55,887 bases of DNA from Halochromatium salexigens (GTDB taxonomy: Bacteria; Pseudomonadota; Gammaproteobacteria; Chromatiales; Chromatiaceae). The notes beneath the pieces were generated by a model. It saw nothing but the letters and a program-made list of their open reading frames with translations, made no database searches and was not told the DNA's origin. Shown one piece after another: positions 1 through 9,007 of the stretch; the stretch's first letter is position 1, and each line of letters starts with the position of its first letter. The stretch spans positions 421,850 to 477,736 of the forward strand of contig NZ_NHSF01000059.1 of NCBI RefSeq assembly GCF_016653295.1. The letters run 5' to 3'. Position numbers and translations under genes: made by a program.

Positions 1-18
1 CAAGCTGACTTGACGTAT

Positions 19-30
19 TGTTAAAGAACT
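19..30 (-). promoter_or_regulatory. boxA-like antitermination element of an rRNA leader
   Basis: The minus strand reads AGTTCTTTAACA, matching 10 of 12 positions of the E. coli rrn boxA (TGCTCTTTAACA), and continues with AT. It lies about 60 nt downstream of the predicted start site. boxA binds NusB/NusE and makes RNA polymerase resistant to Rho in rRNA operons. The 16S gene itself would lie beyond the left edge and is not visible, so the rRNA operon is inferred. Confidence 0.7.
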
Positions 31-95
31 TGAACCCTCAGAAGCGCTTCACCACCTCCGTGGCTCGAAGCATTTCCTCGCTGGGCAGACCGACA

Positions 96-123
96 AGTAT
101 ACGCACTTTCAAAAGAGTGTCAA
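96..123 (-). promoter_or_regulatory. Strong sigma-70 promoter, probably of an rRNA operon
   Basis: On the minus strand a perfect -35 TTGACA (118-123) is followed after 16 bp by a -10 TATACT (96-101). A run of seven A residues lies directly upstream of the -35 (about 126-132), as in an UP element. Transcription would start near 89 and run off the left edge. Together with the boxA downstream this is the architecture of an rRNA operon promoter. It sits just past the end of tyrS on the same strand. Confidence 0.75.
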
Positions 124-173
124 ACTTTTTTTGGCCCGGATGTTTGCGGCGAGTGCCACCAGACCAAAACCAG

Positions 174-1364
174 CTAACTCAAGGTCACCCGTGCAAACCG
201 ACGTTTGCCGACCTGGAGCAGATGCGTGTGACCACCGAGGAACCGTTGCTTGGCATCCGCCAGCCGTTCCCCGTCGACTCGCACGGCCCCTTGGCCGATG
301 AGTCGGATCGCTTCCGAAGTACTGGAGACAAGGTTAGCGTCTTTGAGCAGTCTTGGCAATGGCAGACCCTCGCCCCCAGCCGCCAACGCCAGCTCGACGA
401 CATCATCCGGCACCTGCCCGCGCTGGAACCGGTTCAGGAAGGCCTCCCGAGCAGCCTCCGCCTGCGAAGAACCATGGAAACGCGTGACCAGACTCATCCC
501 CAGCTCGATCTTGATGTCGCGCGGGTTGGCGCCTGCATCGACAGAAGCGCGCAACGCCGCAAGCGCCTCGGGCGTGCGCGTGGTCAGCAGCTCAAAATAA
601 CGCCACATGAGCTGATCCGAGATCGACATCAGCTTGCCGAACATCTCGGCCGGCGGATCATCGATGGCGATGAAGTTACCGAGCGACTTCGACATCTTCT
701 GCACACCATCGAGCCCCTCGAGGATCGGCAGCGTCATCACGACCTGCGGTTCCTGCCCCGCCTGCTCCTGTAGCTGACGACCGACCAGCAGGTTGAACTT
801 CTGATCGGTACCGCCAAGCTCGACATCGGCCTCGAGCGCCACCGAGTCGTAGCCCTGGATCAGCGGATAGAGGAACTCGTGCACCGCGATCGGCTGATGC
901 TCACGATAGCGCTTCGAGAAATCGTCGCGCTCCAGCATGCGCGCAACCGTGTGCTGCGCCGCCAGCCGAATCAGCCCTTCGGCGCCGAGCTGGCTGATCC
1001 ATGTCGAATTGAACACGACCTCGGTCAGCTCGGGCTCCAGCACTTTGAAGACTTGTGCCTGATAGGTTTCGGCGTTGGCCGCGACCTCCTCGCGCGAGAG
1101 CGGCTTGCGGGTCACGTTCTTGCCGGTGGGATCACCGATCATGCCGGTGAAATCGCCGATCAGGAACAGCACCCGATGCCCGAGATCCTGGAACTGGCGC
1201 AACTTGTTGAGCAACACCACATGGCCGAGATGGAGATCGGGCGCCGTCGGATCGAAGCCGGCCTTGACGCGAAGTGGACGCCCAAGCGCGAGCTTCTTGC
1301 GCAGCGCCTCACCAGTGAGCACCTCATCGGTGCCGTGCACGAGTTGATCGAAGGAATCCGACAT
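174..1364 (-). CDS. tyrS: Tyrosyl-tRNA synthetase
   Basis: Charges tRNA-Tyr with tyrosine in the cytoplasm. The class I signature appears as HLGH (residues 45-48) and KMSKS (223-227), and an S4-type RNA-binding domain closes the protein. Length, 396 residues from the chosen start, fits the bacterial TyrZ-like branch (about 400). The ATG at 1364 was chosen because GAGAGG lies just upstream, although the spacing is only 3 nt; an in-frame TTG at 1379 would add five residues. It is followed on the same strand by the rRNA promoter, so its transcripts may read into the rRNA operon. Nothing irregular is seen in the sequence. Confidence 0.97.
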   Translation of the reverse strand: MSDSFDQLVHGTDEVLTGEALRKKLALGRPLRVKAGFDPTAPDLHLGHVVLLNKLRQFQDLGHRVLFLIGDFTGMIGDPTGKNVTRKPLSREEVAANAETYQAQVFKVLEPELTEVVFNSTWISQLGAEGLIRLAAQHTVARMLERDDFSKRYREHQPIAVHEFLYPLIQGYDSVALEADVELGGTDQKFNLLVGRQLQEQAGQEPQVVMTLPILEGLDGVQKMSKSLGNFIAIDDPPAEMFGKLMSISDQLMWRYFELLTTRTPEALAALRASVDAGANPRDIKIELGMSLVTRFHGSSQAEAAREAFLNRFQRGQVPDDVVELALAAGGEGLPLPRLLKDANLVSSTSEAIRLIGQGAVRVDGERLADAKQRFLGGHTHLLQVGKRRFARVTLS

Positions 1365-1552
1365 GCGCCTCTCAGCCAAGGTTAGACATGCTCAGCCCGA
1401 ACGCACTCAGGCCAAAGCAAGAGAACCCACAAGGGTGCCATGGTCAGAAAGGGATTACCAGAGCGCGGGCGCGCCGCACTTTCGTCGCGTCGCAGGCTTC
1501 TCTAAACTGGACCGGATCCAAGCGACCGTCTTGAACCTACGGGAACCGACTC

Positions 1553-1789
1553 ATGCGAGACTACAAAAGCAGCGGAGGCTTCAGCCTGCGGAAGCGCCGG
1601 CGCTTCCCACGCGGACTGATCTTACTCACCGTGCTGCTGCTGATTGCAGCAGCCCTCGGCTATGTATTCACCGAATACCTCGCCAACCCAGCCACCACCC
1701 CATCGGCGCGGCCGTCGTCGGGGCGGACCGTCATCCCGCTCCCGATCCCGGGTCAACAGGCGGAGCCCACCGCCAACGACGCCGACTGA
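1553..1789 (+). CDS. Small single-pass membrane protein, unknown function
   Basis: A 78-residue ORF not recognised as a named family. It has a very basic N-terminus (RKRRRFPRG, about residues 13-21), one hydrophobic segment of about 20 residues (GLILLTVLLLIAAALGYVF region), and a short Pro/Ser-rich tail ending in acidic residues. The positive-inside rule predicts a cytoplasmic N-terminus and periplasmic tail. A weak GGGAA lies 8 nt before the ATG. It faces erpA tail to tail and is divergent from tyrS. In Pseudomonas, as I recall, the corresponding tyrS-erpA interval holds a peptidase and anmK; here only this small ORF fills the gap. It is plausible as a gene because of its clear membrane-protein layout. 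Confidence 0.55.
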   Translation: MRDYKSSGGFSLRKRRRFPRGLILLTVLLLIAAALGYVFTEYLANPATTPSARPSSGRTVIPLPIPGQQAEPTANDAD

Positions 1790-1810
1790 GAGGCAAGCGC
1801 GTCCTCGCGT

Positions 1811-2164
1811 TCAGACCCCAAACGATGATCCACAACCGCAGGTCGTGGTCGCATTCGGATTGCGGATCACGAACTGCGCCCCCTGCAACCCTTCGGTGTA
1901 GTCGATCTCGGCACCGCTGAGGTACTGCAGGCTCATCGGATCGACCAACAACGTCACCCCATCGGTCTCGATCTCGGTATCGCCATCCTGGACCGACTCA
2001 TCGAAGGTAAAGCCATACTGGAACCCCGAGCAGCCACCGCCTTGGATGTAGACCCGCAGCATCAGCCCTGGCGTCTCTTCCTGCTCGATCAACGTGGCGA
2101 CCTTCGCGGCCGCCTGTGAGGTGAACACCAGTGGCGCATCAAGAGCAACGGCTTCTGTCATCAT
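1811..2164 (-). CDS. erpA: Iron-sulfur cluster insertion protein ErpA
   Basis: A-type carrier that hands 4Fe-4S clusters to apo-proteins, including enzymes of isoprenoid synthesis and respiration. The three conserved cysteines are present: one in [11 protein letters not shown] in the middle and two in the C-terminal CGCG. Length is 117 residues, normal for ErpA. The start at 2164 (Met-Met-Thr) has GAGG six nt upstream. The DUF6776 gene and argC lie upstream on the same strand, about 60 bp away, an order I remember from Pseudomonas. A second A-type carrier lies beyond argC at 4087-4449; this copy is the canonical one. Confidence 0.93.
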   Translation of the reverse strand: MMTEAVALDAPLVFTSQAAAKVATLIEQEETPGLMLRVYIQGGGCSGFQYGFTFDESVQDGDTEIETDGVTLLVDPMSLQYLSGAEIDYTEGLQGAQFVIRNPNATTTCGCGSSFGV

Positions 2165-2223
2165 CGCATACCTCAGTAAAAGAGTGTGCCTTCAGGGGCA
2201 GAGGATGGGGGTCTCGGACCCGA

Positions 2224-3015
2224 TCATTCAACCTCGAGCCGCTCGACAAGCCCGCGCGCATCGAACACCGGGGGCGGCAACCAGAAGGCATCGGACGCAT
2301 CAGGCCAAAAGAAGGCCTCCGACGAGCGGACAAGGGACGCCCCTTCGGGCTCGATCTCGACGATCAAGCGCTCGGGTTGCGCCTCCTGCGGCAAGACGAT
2401 CTCCCCATCAATGGCCTGGAAATGCTCGAAATCGAGGTCGACTTCAGCCGGAGACGACCCCGGCAAGGCATCCAGCGACAGTGTGCGCTCTTCGCCGCCC
2501 ACCGTCACCACCACACTCAGCCTCACCCGACCCCGCGTGCGCGCCTGCTGCGGCACCAACGGGCTCAAGAGCATCTCAAAGCCATAGTGACCTGGCGCAA
2601 GCCCCTGGCGTAACTGCAGCTCCTTGACCTCGACCACCCCCGCCCGACCGTCCTGAACCAGGCGCTGCAGATAGGACACCCGCTTGCTCAGCAGCAAACG
2701 CTCCTGTTGCAGCTCGGCGAGCGACTGTTGCGCCTGGCGTTTCGCCTCGCGGTCCATCTGATGGGCACGGGCCAGGCGAATGCGCTCCTCGCGGCCACGC
2801 GCCAGCGCTTCGGACAAGGACGCGATCTCGGCGCGCAACGCCTCGGTACTCGCCAAGGCTTCGCCCGCGTCATAGCGCGCAAGGCGATAGCCAAGGACGA
2901 AGGTCGCGCCGATGACCAGCAACCAGCCGAGCGTGACGGCCAAGCGAAACAGCACGTGCCGGCGACCACGCACGGGGCGATAAGGCCCGACATTACCTCG
3001 TGGATTCCAATCCAC
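2224..3015 (-). CDS. DUF6776-type membrane-anchored coiled-coil protein
   Basis: A 263-residue protein of unknown function. Residues about 20-42 form one transmembrane helix after a basic N-terminus (RPVRGRRH). Residues about 50-120 are rich in Glu, Arg, Leu and Gln with a heptad-like pattern, so a coiled coil is likely. The rest looks like a compact beta-rich domain. Its place between argC and erpA matches a conserved gammaproteobacterial arrangement in which this gene is called DUF6776. Only 6 bp separate its start from the argC stop, so the two are probably co-transcribed. The topology (cytoplasmic N-terminus, periplasmic body) is predicted from charge only. Confidence 0.75.
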   Translation of the reverse strand: MDWNPRGNVGPYRPVRGRRHVLFRLAVTLGWLLVIGATFVLGYRLARYDAGEALASTEALRAEIASLSEALARGREERIRLARAHQMDREAKRQAQQSLAELQQERLLLSKRVSYLQRLVQDGRAGVVEVKELQLRQGLAPGHYGFEMLLSPLVPQQARTRGRVRLSVVVTVGGEERTLSLDALPGSSPAEVDLDFEHFQAIDGEIVLPQEAQPERLIVEIEPEGASLVRSSEAFFWPDASDAFWLPPPVFDARGLVERLEVE

Positions 3016-3021
3016 CGGCCG

Positions 3022-4074
3022 TCAGGGCGCCAGGGCCGACAGTGCCAATCCGGTGGCCTCCTCCCACCCAAACATGAGGTTCATGTTCTGCACCGCCTGC
3101 CCAGCGGCGCCCTTGACCAGATTGTCGATCACCGACTGCACGACCATCATGCCCCCCCCCTGGGGCTCGAGCACCGAGAGCCGACACAGATTGGTGCCAC
3201 GCACCGAGCGCGTCTCGACCGCAGAGCCAGCAGGCAACACATCGACGAACGGCTCATCGCGATAACGCGCCTCGAACAGCGCCTGCACATCCACCTCGCC
3301 TCGCACCAGGGGGGCATACAGACTGGCCTCGATGCCGCGCACCATCGGCAGCAGATGCGGCACGAAGGTCAACCCGACCTCGACCCCGGTCGCTCGCTGC
3401 AGGGTCTCGCGGATCTCCGGCTGGTGACGATGTCCACCGACGCTATAAGTCTTGAAGCTCTCGCCGCACTCGGCCATCAGCAGCGCGGTCGAGGCCTTGC
3501 GCCCGGCGCCGCTGACGCCGGACTTGACGTCCGCGATCAGCTGCGAGGCCTCCACCGCGCCGGCCTCCAGCAATGGCAGCAGGCCAAGCGTGACCGCCGT
3601 TGGATAGCAGCCCGGATTGGCCACCAATCGCGCCCCGGCGATCGCCGCCCGATTGACCTCGGGCAGCCCGTAGACCGCCTCCTCGACCAGTGCCGGCGCG
3701 GCATGCTCCATCCCGTACCAATGCCGCCAGACATCCAGATCCTTGAGCCGAAAATCCGCCGCCAGATCGATCACCCGCACGCCCGCCTCGAGCAGCACCG
3801 CCGCCTCGTTCATCGCCGTCCCGTTCGGGGTGGCGAAGAAGACGAGATCACAGTCGCTCAGGCGGGCCGCCTCCAGGGTCGAAAAGGCGAGATCGATCTC
3901 GCCGCGCAGCGCCGTGTAATAGTCGGCGACACCGGTCCCGGCGACCGAGCGCGAGGTGACGGCCACCACCTCGACGTGCGGGTGGCGCACCAAGAGGCGT
4001 AGCAGTTCAGAGCCGGTGTAACCGGTTCCGCCGACGATGCCAATCTTCATCATCGCCACGTCGTCGCCCGCCAT
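3022..4074 (-). CDS. argC: N-acetyl-gamma-glutamyl-phosphate reductase
   Basis: Third step of arginine synthesis: NADPH-dependent reduction of N-acetyl-glutamyl phosphate to the semialdehyde. The N-terminal nucleotide-binding motif [10 protein letters not shown] and the catalytic Cys in NPGCYPT are both present. Length is 350 residues from the ATG at 4074, which has GAGGA four nt upstream; starts at 4053 or 4050 (MKIGIVGG) would match the family N-terminus more closely. It begins 13 bp after the stop of the A-type carrier gene and ends 6 bp before the DUF6776 gene, so these probably form one transcript. Confidence 0.96.
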   Translation of the reverse strand: MAGDDVAMMKIGIVGGTGYTGSELLRLLVRHPHVEVVAVTSRSVAGTGVADYYTALRGEIDLAFSTLEAARLSDCDLVFFATPNGTAMNEAAVLLEAGVRVIDLAADFRLKDLDVWRHWYGMEHAAPALVEEAVYGLPEVNRAAIAGARLVANPGCYPTAVTLGLLPLLEAGAVEASQLIADVKSGVSGAGRKASTALLMAECGESFKTYSVGGHRHQPEIRETLQRATGVEVGLTFVPHLLPMVRGIEASLYAPLVRGEVDVQALFEARYRDEPFVDVLPAGSAVETRSVRGTNLCRLSVLEPQGGGMMVVQSVIDNLVKGAAGQAVQNMNLMFGWEEATGLALSALAP

Positions 4075-4086
4075 GCCGTCCTCGGC

Positions 4087-4449
4087 TCAACCACAGCTGC
4101 CACCGGCGGAACCGCAGGTGCCGCAACCGCCACCGGCCGAGGGAAGATTGTTGAACACGAAGGTCGCGCTGCCATCGCCCGGATCGACGAAATCGATCTC
4201 GACGCCGCGAAGATGCTCGAGCGTGGCGTCGTCGACCACGACCTTATAGTCGTCGAAGTCGCGGATGCCGTCGTTCGGGTTGACGACATCGGTAAAGGTC
4301 ATCCCAAAGCTGATGCCACTGCAGCCGCCAGAGGCCGCGTAGACACGCACGCCCTGGATGGCCTCGTCAACCTCTTGAAAGAGTTCGGCCAGCTTTGCTC
4401 GTGCCGAGGGGGTCATCGACAGATCAGCCTCAGTCATGAGGTTCTGCAT
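4087..4449 (-). CDS. Second A-type iron-sulfur carrier (HesB/IscA family), variant cysteine pattern
   Basis: A 120-residue protein of the HesB/IscA family. The central Cys is present in SGGCSGISFGM. The usual C-terminal CGCG (Cys-x-Cys) is replaced by CGTC, a Cys-x-x-Cys, in a Gly-rich tail with a further cysteine (GSAGGSCG). An Asn-rich stretch (VNPNDGIRDFDDY) sits before the second half of the fold. The ATG at 4449 has GGAG eight nt upstream; a TTG at 4455 is possible but less likely. It precedes argC by 13 bp and follows rubredoxin on the same strand. It may carry an Fe-S cluster with a different ligand geometry from ErpA; that is inference. Confidence 0.85.
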   Translation of the reverse strand: MQNLMTEADLSMTPSARAKLAELFQEVDEAIQGVRVYAASGGCSGISFGMTFTDVVNPNDGIRDFDDYKVVVDDATLEHLRGVEIDFVDPGDGSATFVFNNLPSAGGGCGTCGSAGGSCG

Positions 4450-4544
4450 GATCAATGCTCCGATTCTGGATCGCTAAAACGCTGCAATGTACAGCAGCCC
4501 CGCCCCTCAGTGCCAGACGCAAACGCCATCGAACGACGCCCGGC

Positions 4545-4709
4545 TCAGACCTCGACCATCTCGAAATCCTCCTTGCCAGCACCGCACTCCGGGCATTTCC
4601 AGGTCAGTGGCACATCCTCCCAGGCCGTGCCGGGCGCAATGCCATCCTCGGGCCAGCCCTCGGCTTCGTCATAGATCAGCCCACAAATCACACACAGATA
4701 TTGCTTCAT
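4545..4709 (-). CDS. Rubredoxin
   Basis: A 54-residue electron carrier with one Fe bound by four cysteines. Two CxxCG motifs are visible: CVICG near residue 6 and CPECG near residue 39, with the usual Tyr/Trp/Pro-rich core between ([17 protein letters not shown]). The size is exactly that of small bacterial rubredoxins. It is divergent from hemL, with about 165 bp between the starts. Rubredoxins serve oxygen and peroxide detoxification in anaerobes and other one-electron transfers; the partner here is unknown. Confidence 0.95.
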   Translation of the reverse strand: MKQYLCVICGLIYDEAEGWPEDGIAPGTAWEDVPLTWKCPECGAGKEDFEMVEV

Positions 4710-4874
4710 CGTCCTCGCTTGGTCCTCGTCAGGGTGCTGGTTTCATGCTCAACCGCAAAGGAGTCAGGGTTGCGTCTCTGCTTTTCAACGCGCCCAGACC
4801 ATGTCACGGTTGCCAAGCGAGCAAGGTCGCCAGACAATGGCCAGCCTTTCGAGAACCCATCCAGGAGCCAACCG

Positions 4875-6161
4875 ATGTCCCGATCCCACGACCTCTTCAG
4901 CGCGGCCCAGCGCCATATCCCGGGCGGTGTCAACTCGCCGGTGCGCGCCTTTCGCAGCGTCGGCGGGGACCCGGTCTTCTTCGAGTCCGCCGCCGGAGCC
5001 TATGTCACCGATGTCGACGGCAAGCGCTACATCGACTATGTCGGCTCCTGGGGGCCGATGATCCTCGGCCACGCGCATCCCGAAATCCTCGCCGCCGTCA
5101 TCGAGCGCGCCACCATGGGCCTGTCGTTCGGCGCCCCGACCGAACTCGAAACCCTGATGGCCGACAAGGTCTGCGAGCTGGTCCCGAGCATGGACCTGGT
5201 GCGCATGACCAGCTCCGGCACCGAGGCGACCATGAGCGCGCTGCGCCTGGCGCGCGGCTACACCGGTCGCGACAAGGTGATCAAGTTTGAGGGCAACTAC
5301 CACGGCCATGTCGACTCGCTGCTGGTCAAGGCCGGCTCCGGCATGCTCACCCTCGGCGAGCCGAGTTCCCCCGGCGTGCCCGCCGCGCTGGCCGAGCTGA
5401 CCCTGACCCTGACCTACAACGACATCGAGCAGGTGCGCCAGACCTTCGCCGAGATCGGCGATCAGATCGCCTGCATCATCGTCGAGCCGGTCGCCGGCAA
5501 TATGAACTGCATCCCGCCCGTGCCGGGCTTTCTCGAAGGACTGCGCGAGGTCTGCGATGCGCACGGCGCGGTGCTGATCTTCGACGAGGTCATGACCGGC
5601 TTTCGCGTCGCGCGCGGTGGTGCCCAGGAGCGCTACGGCGTGACTCCGGATCTGACCGCGCTCGGCAAGATCATCGGCGGCGGCATGCCGGTCGGCGCCT
5701 TCGGCGGCAAGCGCGCGATCATGGAGCATATTTCGCCACTTGGACCGGTCTATCAAGCTGGCACCCTGTCCGGCAATCCGATCGCCATGAGCGCCGGCCT
5801 GAAGACACTGGAGCTGATCTCCGAGCCCGGTTTCCACGACCGCGTCGCCGCTCAGACCGAGCGCCTGACCAGCGGCCTGGAAGCACAAGCGCAGGCGGCT
5901 GGCATCGCGCTCAGCACCAACCGCGCCGGCGCCATGTTCGGGCTCTTCTTCACCGACGCCGGCCCGGTCACCAATTTTGCCCAGGCCACCGCCTGCAACC
6001 AGGATCAATTCGGCCAGTTCTTCCACGCCATGCTCGAGCAAGGCGTCTACCTCGCGCCCTCGGCGTTCGAGGCCGGCTTCGTCTCCGGCGCCCATGGCGA
6101 TGCCGAGATCGAGGCCACGCTCGAGGCCGCCGGCAAGGCCTTCACGGCCCTCGCGCGCTGA
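4875..6161 (+). CDS. hemL: Glutamate-1-semialdehyde 2,1-aminomutase
   Basis: PLP enzyme making 5-aminolevulinate, the committed precursor of heme and, in phototrophs, bacteriochlorophyll. The ATG at 4875 has AGGAG seven nt upstream and gives 428 residues, the family length (about 427). The PLP lysine is K265 in ALGKIIGGG, and the segment FDEVMTGFR carries the PLP-contacting aspartate. The reading frame stays open upstream to 4455, but that region has no similarity to HemL and overlaps rubredoxin on the other strand, so it is excluded. It stands alone, divergent from rubredoxin and about 100 bp before the LssY-like gene. Confidence 0.97.
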   Translation: MSRSHDLFSAAQRHIPGGVNSPVRAFRSVGGDPVFFESAAGAYVTDVDGKRYIDYVGSWGPMILGHAHPEILAAVIERATMGLSFGAPTELETLMADKVCELVPSMDLVRMTSSGTEATMSALRLARGYTGRDKVIKFEGNYHGHVDSLLVKAGSGMLTLGEPSSPGVPAALAELTLTLTYNDIEQVRQTFAEIGDQIACIIVEPVAGNMNCIPPVPGFLEGLREVCDAHGAVLIFDEVMTGFRVARGGAQERYGVTPDLTALGKIIGGGMPVGAFGGKRAIMEHISPLGPVYQAGTLSGNPIAMSAGLKTLELISEPGFHDRVAAQTERLTSGLEAQAQAAGIALSTNRAGAMFGLFFTDAGPVTNFAQATACNQDQFGQFFHAMLEQGVYLAPSAFEAGFVSGAHGDAEIEATLEAAGKAFTALAR

Positions 6162-6267
6162 GCCCCGGTTCGGCCGATCGCGGCGGCTGATCGATCAGGC
6201 CGAGCCAGCGCTCGCCATGCCCCCTCCATGGCGTCACTGCCGCCTGCCACGAGGCGTCTGATGCGCG

Positions 6268-8268
6268 ATGGAGGTGCTCTTCGGCCCGTTCTTCGACTGG
6301 ATCAGCGCCAACCCCGCCTGGGCCTATCTCGCGGTCTTCCTGGTCGCCTTCGCCGAATCGGTCGCCGTCGTTGGCATGATCGTGCCGGGCGTGATGCTCC
6401 TGTTCGCCGCTGGCGCACTGATCGCCACCGGCGAACTCGCCTTCTGGCCCACCGTCACCCTGGCCATCGCCGGCGCCATCAGCGGCGATAGCCTGAGCTA
6501 CTGGATCGGCGCGCGCTATCGCCACCAGATTCGCGCGCACTGGCCGTTCAACCGGCATCCGAAACCCCTCGATCGAGGGGTCGCCTTCTTCGAGAAGTAC
6601 GGCGCCATGAGCGTCGCCTTCGGTCGTTTCGTCGGCCCGGGTCGGGCCATCATCCCGCTGGTCGCCGGCATGATGCGGATGCCGCGCACACGCTTCGCCG
6701 CCGCCAACATCAGCTCCGCGATTGCCTGGGGGCCGGCCTATCTGGCGCCGGGCATCGTCTTCGGCGCCTCGCTCAAACTCGCCGCCGAGGCCGCCGCGCG
6801 CCTCGCCATCCTGATCCTGATCCTGAGCGCGCTGCTCTGGGCGGCGGTCTGGCTCGCCCGGCGGCTGTTCTTCCTGCTCAGCCCCCACGCCTCGCGCTGG
6901 GTGCAAGCCTGGCTGCGCTGGATCGATCTGCATCCGCTGTTCGCACGCACCGCGCAGGCGCTCGCCGACCGCCAGCATCCCGATGCCGCGACCCTGGCCG
7001 CGCTCGCCCTCGCGCTCGTCGCCGCCGCCGCCATGCTCGGCATGTCGCTCAGCGCCGATCTCTTTGGCGCCCAGGATCTGCGCATCAACCAGTTCGCGCT
7101 CGACCTCGGCCAAAGCCTGCATACCCCGCTGGCCGATCAACTCATGGCCGCACTGAGCCGCCTCGGCGAGCCGGTGGTCACCATCCCGCTGGTCATCGCC
7201 ATCCTCGTCTACCTGCGCCTGAGTGCTCAGCAGCGCGCCTTGGAATACTGGCTCGCGGCGCTCGCGTTCACCCTTCTGGTCACCCCCACGCTGGGCTGGC
7301 TGGTGCGCATCCCGCGCCCCGACCTCGGGCTCGATCTGCGCTGGCCCTGGTCATTTCCCAGTGGCCAAGTCCTGAGCGCCACCGTGCTCTATGGCTTTCT
7401 CGCCATCTCGCTCTCGCGGCCGCTGGCGGCGCGCTGGCGGTGGACGCCTTACGCCCTCGCTGCCGCGCTCGTCACCGCCGTCGCGCTCGCGCGGCTCTAT
7501 GTCGGCGCCGCCTGGCTCACCGATCTCATCGCCAGCATGGCCCTCGGCTTGGTCTGGATCGCGGCCTTGGGCCTGATGTTCCGTCGCCATACCGAGCCCC
7601 TCGAACAGAGCGCCGGTCTCGCCCTGGTCACCCTGATCGCCGCCAGTGCCGCCTTCACGGCCGCCACCTTGACGCAGCAACAGCTCGACATCGCGCGCCA
7701 CCAAGCGATCCGGCCGCCCACCCACATCAGCGAGGCCGACTGGCGCGCGCGCCAGGATCTGCCCATCGCCAGCCACCGCGAAGACCTCTGGCATCGCAAT
7801 CGACGCCCCTTCGACATCCAATACGCCGGCCCGCTCGATCGCCTCGCCCAGGCCCTCGCCGATCACGGTTGGGAGCGCGCCGAGATGCTCGCTTGGAACA
7901 ACGCGATCAAGCTGCTCTCGCCCTCGCTGCCGCTTGCAGAACTGCCGGTGGTCCCGCACGTCCACGACGGGCATCACGACGATCTGACGCTGGTCAAGGA
8001 TCTTGCCGATGGCCGACGCCTGGTGCTCAGGCTCTGGGGCACGCATAGCGAGATCAGCGCCAGCGTGCCCGTCTGGGCCGGCAACGTCACTGAAGTGGTC
8101 AAGCACAGGATCGTCGATCTGCTAGCGCTGCCAACCACCCTCCCCGTCGAGGCGATTGGCAAGCAAGATTGGCTCCCCGACTTCGCGCAGATGCCGACCA
8201 TCGCCATGGACCTGGGCACGCCGATCCTGCTCGCGCCCAGGGATCTCGGGTTGCTTTCGGCTCAGTGA
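6268..8268 (+). CDS. DedA / PAP2-like / LssY C-terminal fusion membrane protein
   Basis: A 666-residue inner-membrane protein with three modules. Residues about 1-205 are a DedA (SNARE-associated) domain with the motif GRFVGPGRAIIPLVAGM. Residues about 240-460 are a multi-helix PAP2-type domain. Residues about 475-660 are a soluble LssY-type C-terminal domain. This arrangement is known from Legionella LssY and relatives. The PAP2 motifs are degenerate: PSGQ instead of PSGH, ARLYVGAAWLTD where a second catalytic His is expected, and no Lys before the RP of the first motif, so phosphatase activity is doubtful. It stands alone between hemL and the convergent ubiX. Confidence 0.85.
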   Translation: MEVLFGPFFDWISANPAWAYLAVFLVAFAESVAVVGMIVPGVMLLFAAGALIATGELAFWPTVTLAIAGAISGDSLSYWIGARYRHQIRAHWPFNRHPKPLDRGVAFFEKYGAMSVAFGRFVGPGRAIIPLVAGMMRMPRTRFAAANISSAIAWGPAYLAPGIVFGASLKLAAEAAARLAILILILSALLWAAVWLARRLFFLLSPHASRWVQAWLRWIDLHPLFARTAQALADRQHPDAATLAALALALVAAAAMLGMSLSADLFGAQDLRINQFALDLGQSLHTPLADQLMAALSRLGEPVVTIPLVIAILVYLRLSAQQRALEYWLAALAFTLLVTPTLGWLVRIPRPDLGLDLRWPWSFPSGQVLSATVLYGFLAISLSRPLAARWRWTPYALAAALVTAVALARLYVGAAWLTDLIASMALGLVWIAALGLMFRRHTEPLEQSAGLALVTLIAASAAFTAATLTQQQLDIARHQAIRPPTHISEADWRARQDLPIASHREDLWHRNRRPFDIQYAGPLDRLAQALADHGWERAEMLAWNNAIKLLSPSLPLAELPVVPHVHDGHHDDLTLVKDLADGRRLVLRLWGTHSEISASVPVWAGNVTEVVKHRIVDLLALPTTLPVEAIGKQDWLPDFAQMPTIAMDLGTPILLAPRDLGLLSAQ

Positions 8269-8326
8269 GCCGACCGCGCTGCCATTCGCTGCAGCCCTCG
8301 CAGACGGATTCTCAGGGGACGGCCTC

Positions 8327-8959
8327 TCAGGACTCCACGCCCCAGCGCGCCGAGAGCTGATGCGCCACACCGAGATGATCGAGCACGCGCGCGGCCATGA
8401 AGTCGATGACCTCATCGACGCTTTGCGGATTGAAATAGAAACCGGGGTTCGCGGGCATGATCACCACCCCGGCCCGCGCCAGGCGCAGCATGTTCTCGAG
8501 ATGGATGGTCGTGAACGGGGTCTCGCGCACCACCAGGATCAGCTTGCGGCCTTCCTTCATGGTCACATCGGCGGCGCGATCGATCAGATCTTCGCTCAGG
8601 CCAGCGGCGATGTTGGCCAGGGTGCCGGTCGTGCAGGGCACGATGGCCATCGCATCCGGCGGATTGGTGCCACTCGCCACCGGCGCGGTCCATTGCTGGC
8701 GACCAAAGACACTGAGCTGGCCCGGCTGGGCGCCCAAATACGCCGAGAAGAAGCGCTCGGCCTCTTGCGGTCGGCTCGGCACCTCGAGCCTGGACTCCAT
8801 GCGCAGCACCACCTGCGCCGCTTGCGAGATGAGCAGATAGACGCGCACCTCGGCGTCGATCAGCCCCTGCAACACGCGCAGCCCATAGCCGGTCCCCGAG
8901 GCGCCGGTCAGTGCGATGGCAATGGTCTTGGTCCAGCGGGTTGAGGTCGATTTGATCAT
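8327..8959 (-). CDS. ubiX: Flavin prenyltransferase UbiX
   Basis: Makes prenylated FMN from FMN and dimethylallyl phosphate, the cofactor of UbiD-type decarboxylases in ubiquinone synthesis. The FMN-binding motif ALTGASGTGYGLRVLQ is at the N-terminus, and VVRETPFTTIHLENMLRL and MPANPGFYFNPQ are typical of the family. Length 210 residues fits. It is the last gene of the minus-strand run starting at dxs and lies 48 bp after mpl; the mpl-ubiX pairing is also known from Pseudomonas. No ubiD is visible in the window. Confidence 0.95.
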   Translation of the reverse strand: MIKSTSTRWTKTIAIALTGASGTGYGLRVLQGLIDAEVRVYLLISQAAQVVLRMESRLEVPSRPQEAERFFSAYLGAQPGQLSVFGRQQWTAPVASGTNPPDAMAIVPCTTGTLANIAAGLSEDLIDRAADVTMKEGRKLILVVRETPFTTIHLENMLRLARAGVVIMPANPGFYFNPQSVDEVIDFMAARVLDHLGVAHQLSARWGVES

Positions 8960-9007
8960 GCAAGACTCGGGCGGTAGTACTGTCGAAAACGGTTTTCCTG
9001 AATGACG

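Noticed and set aside
4455-4874. N-terminal extension of the hemL frame to 568 residues
   Set aside because: The added sequence has no HemL similarity, overlaps rubredoxin on the other strand, and the ATG at 4875 has a good ribosome binding site and gives the family length.
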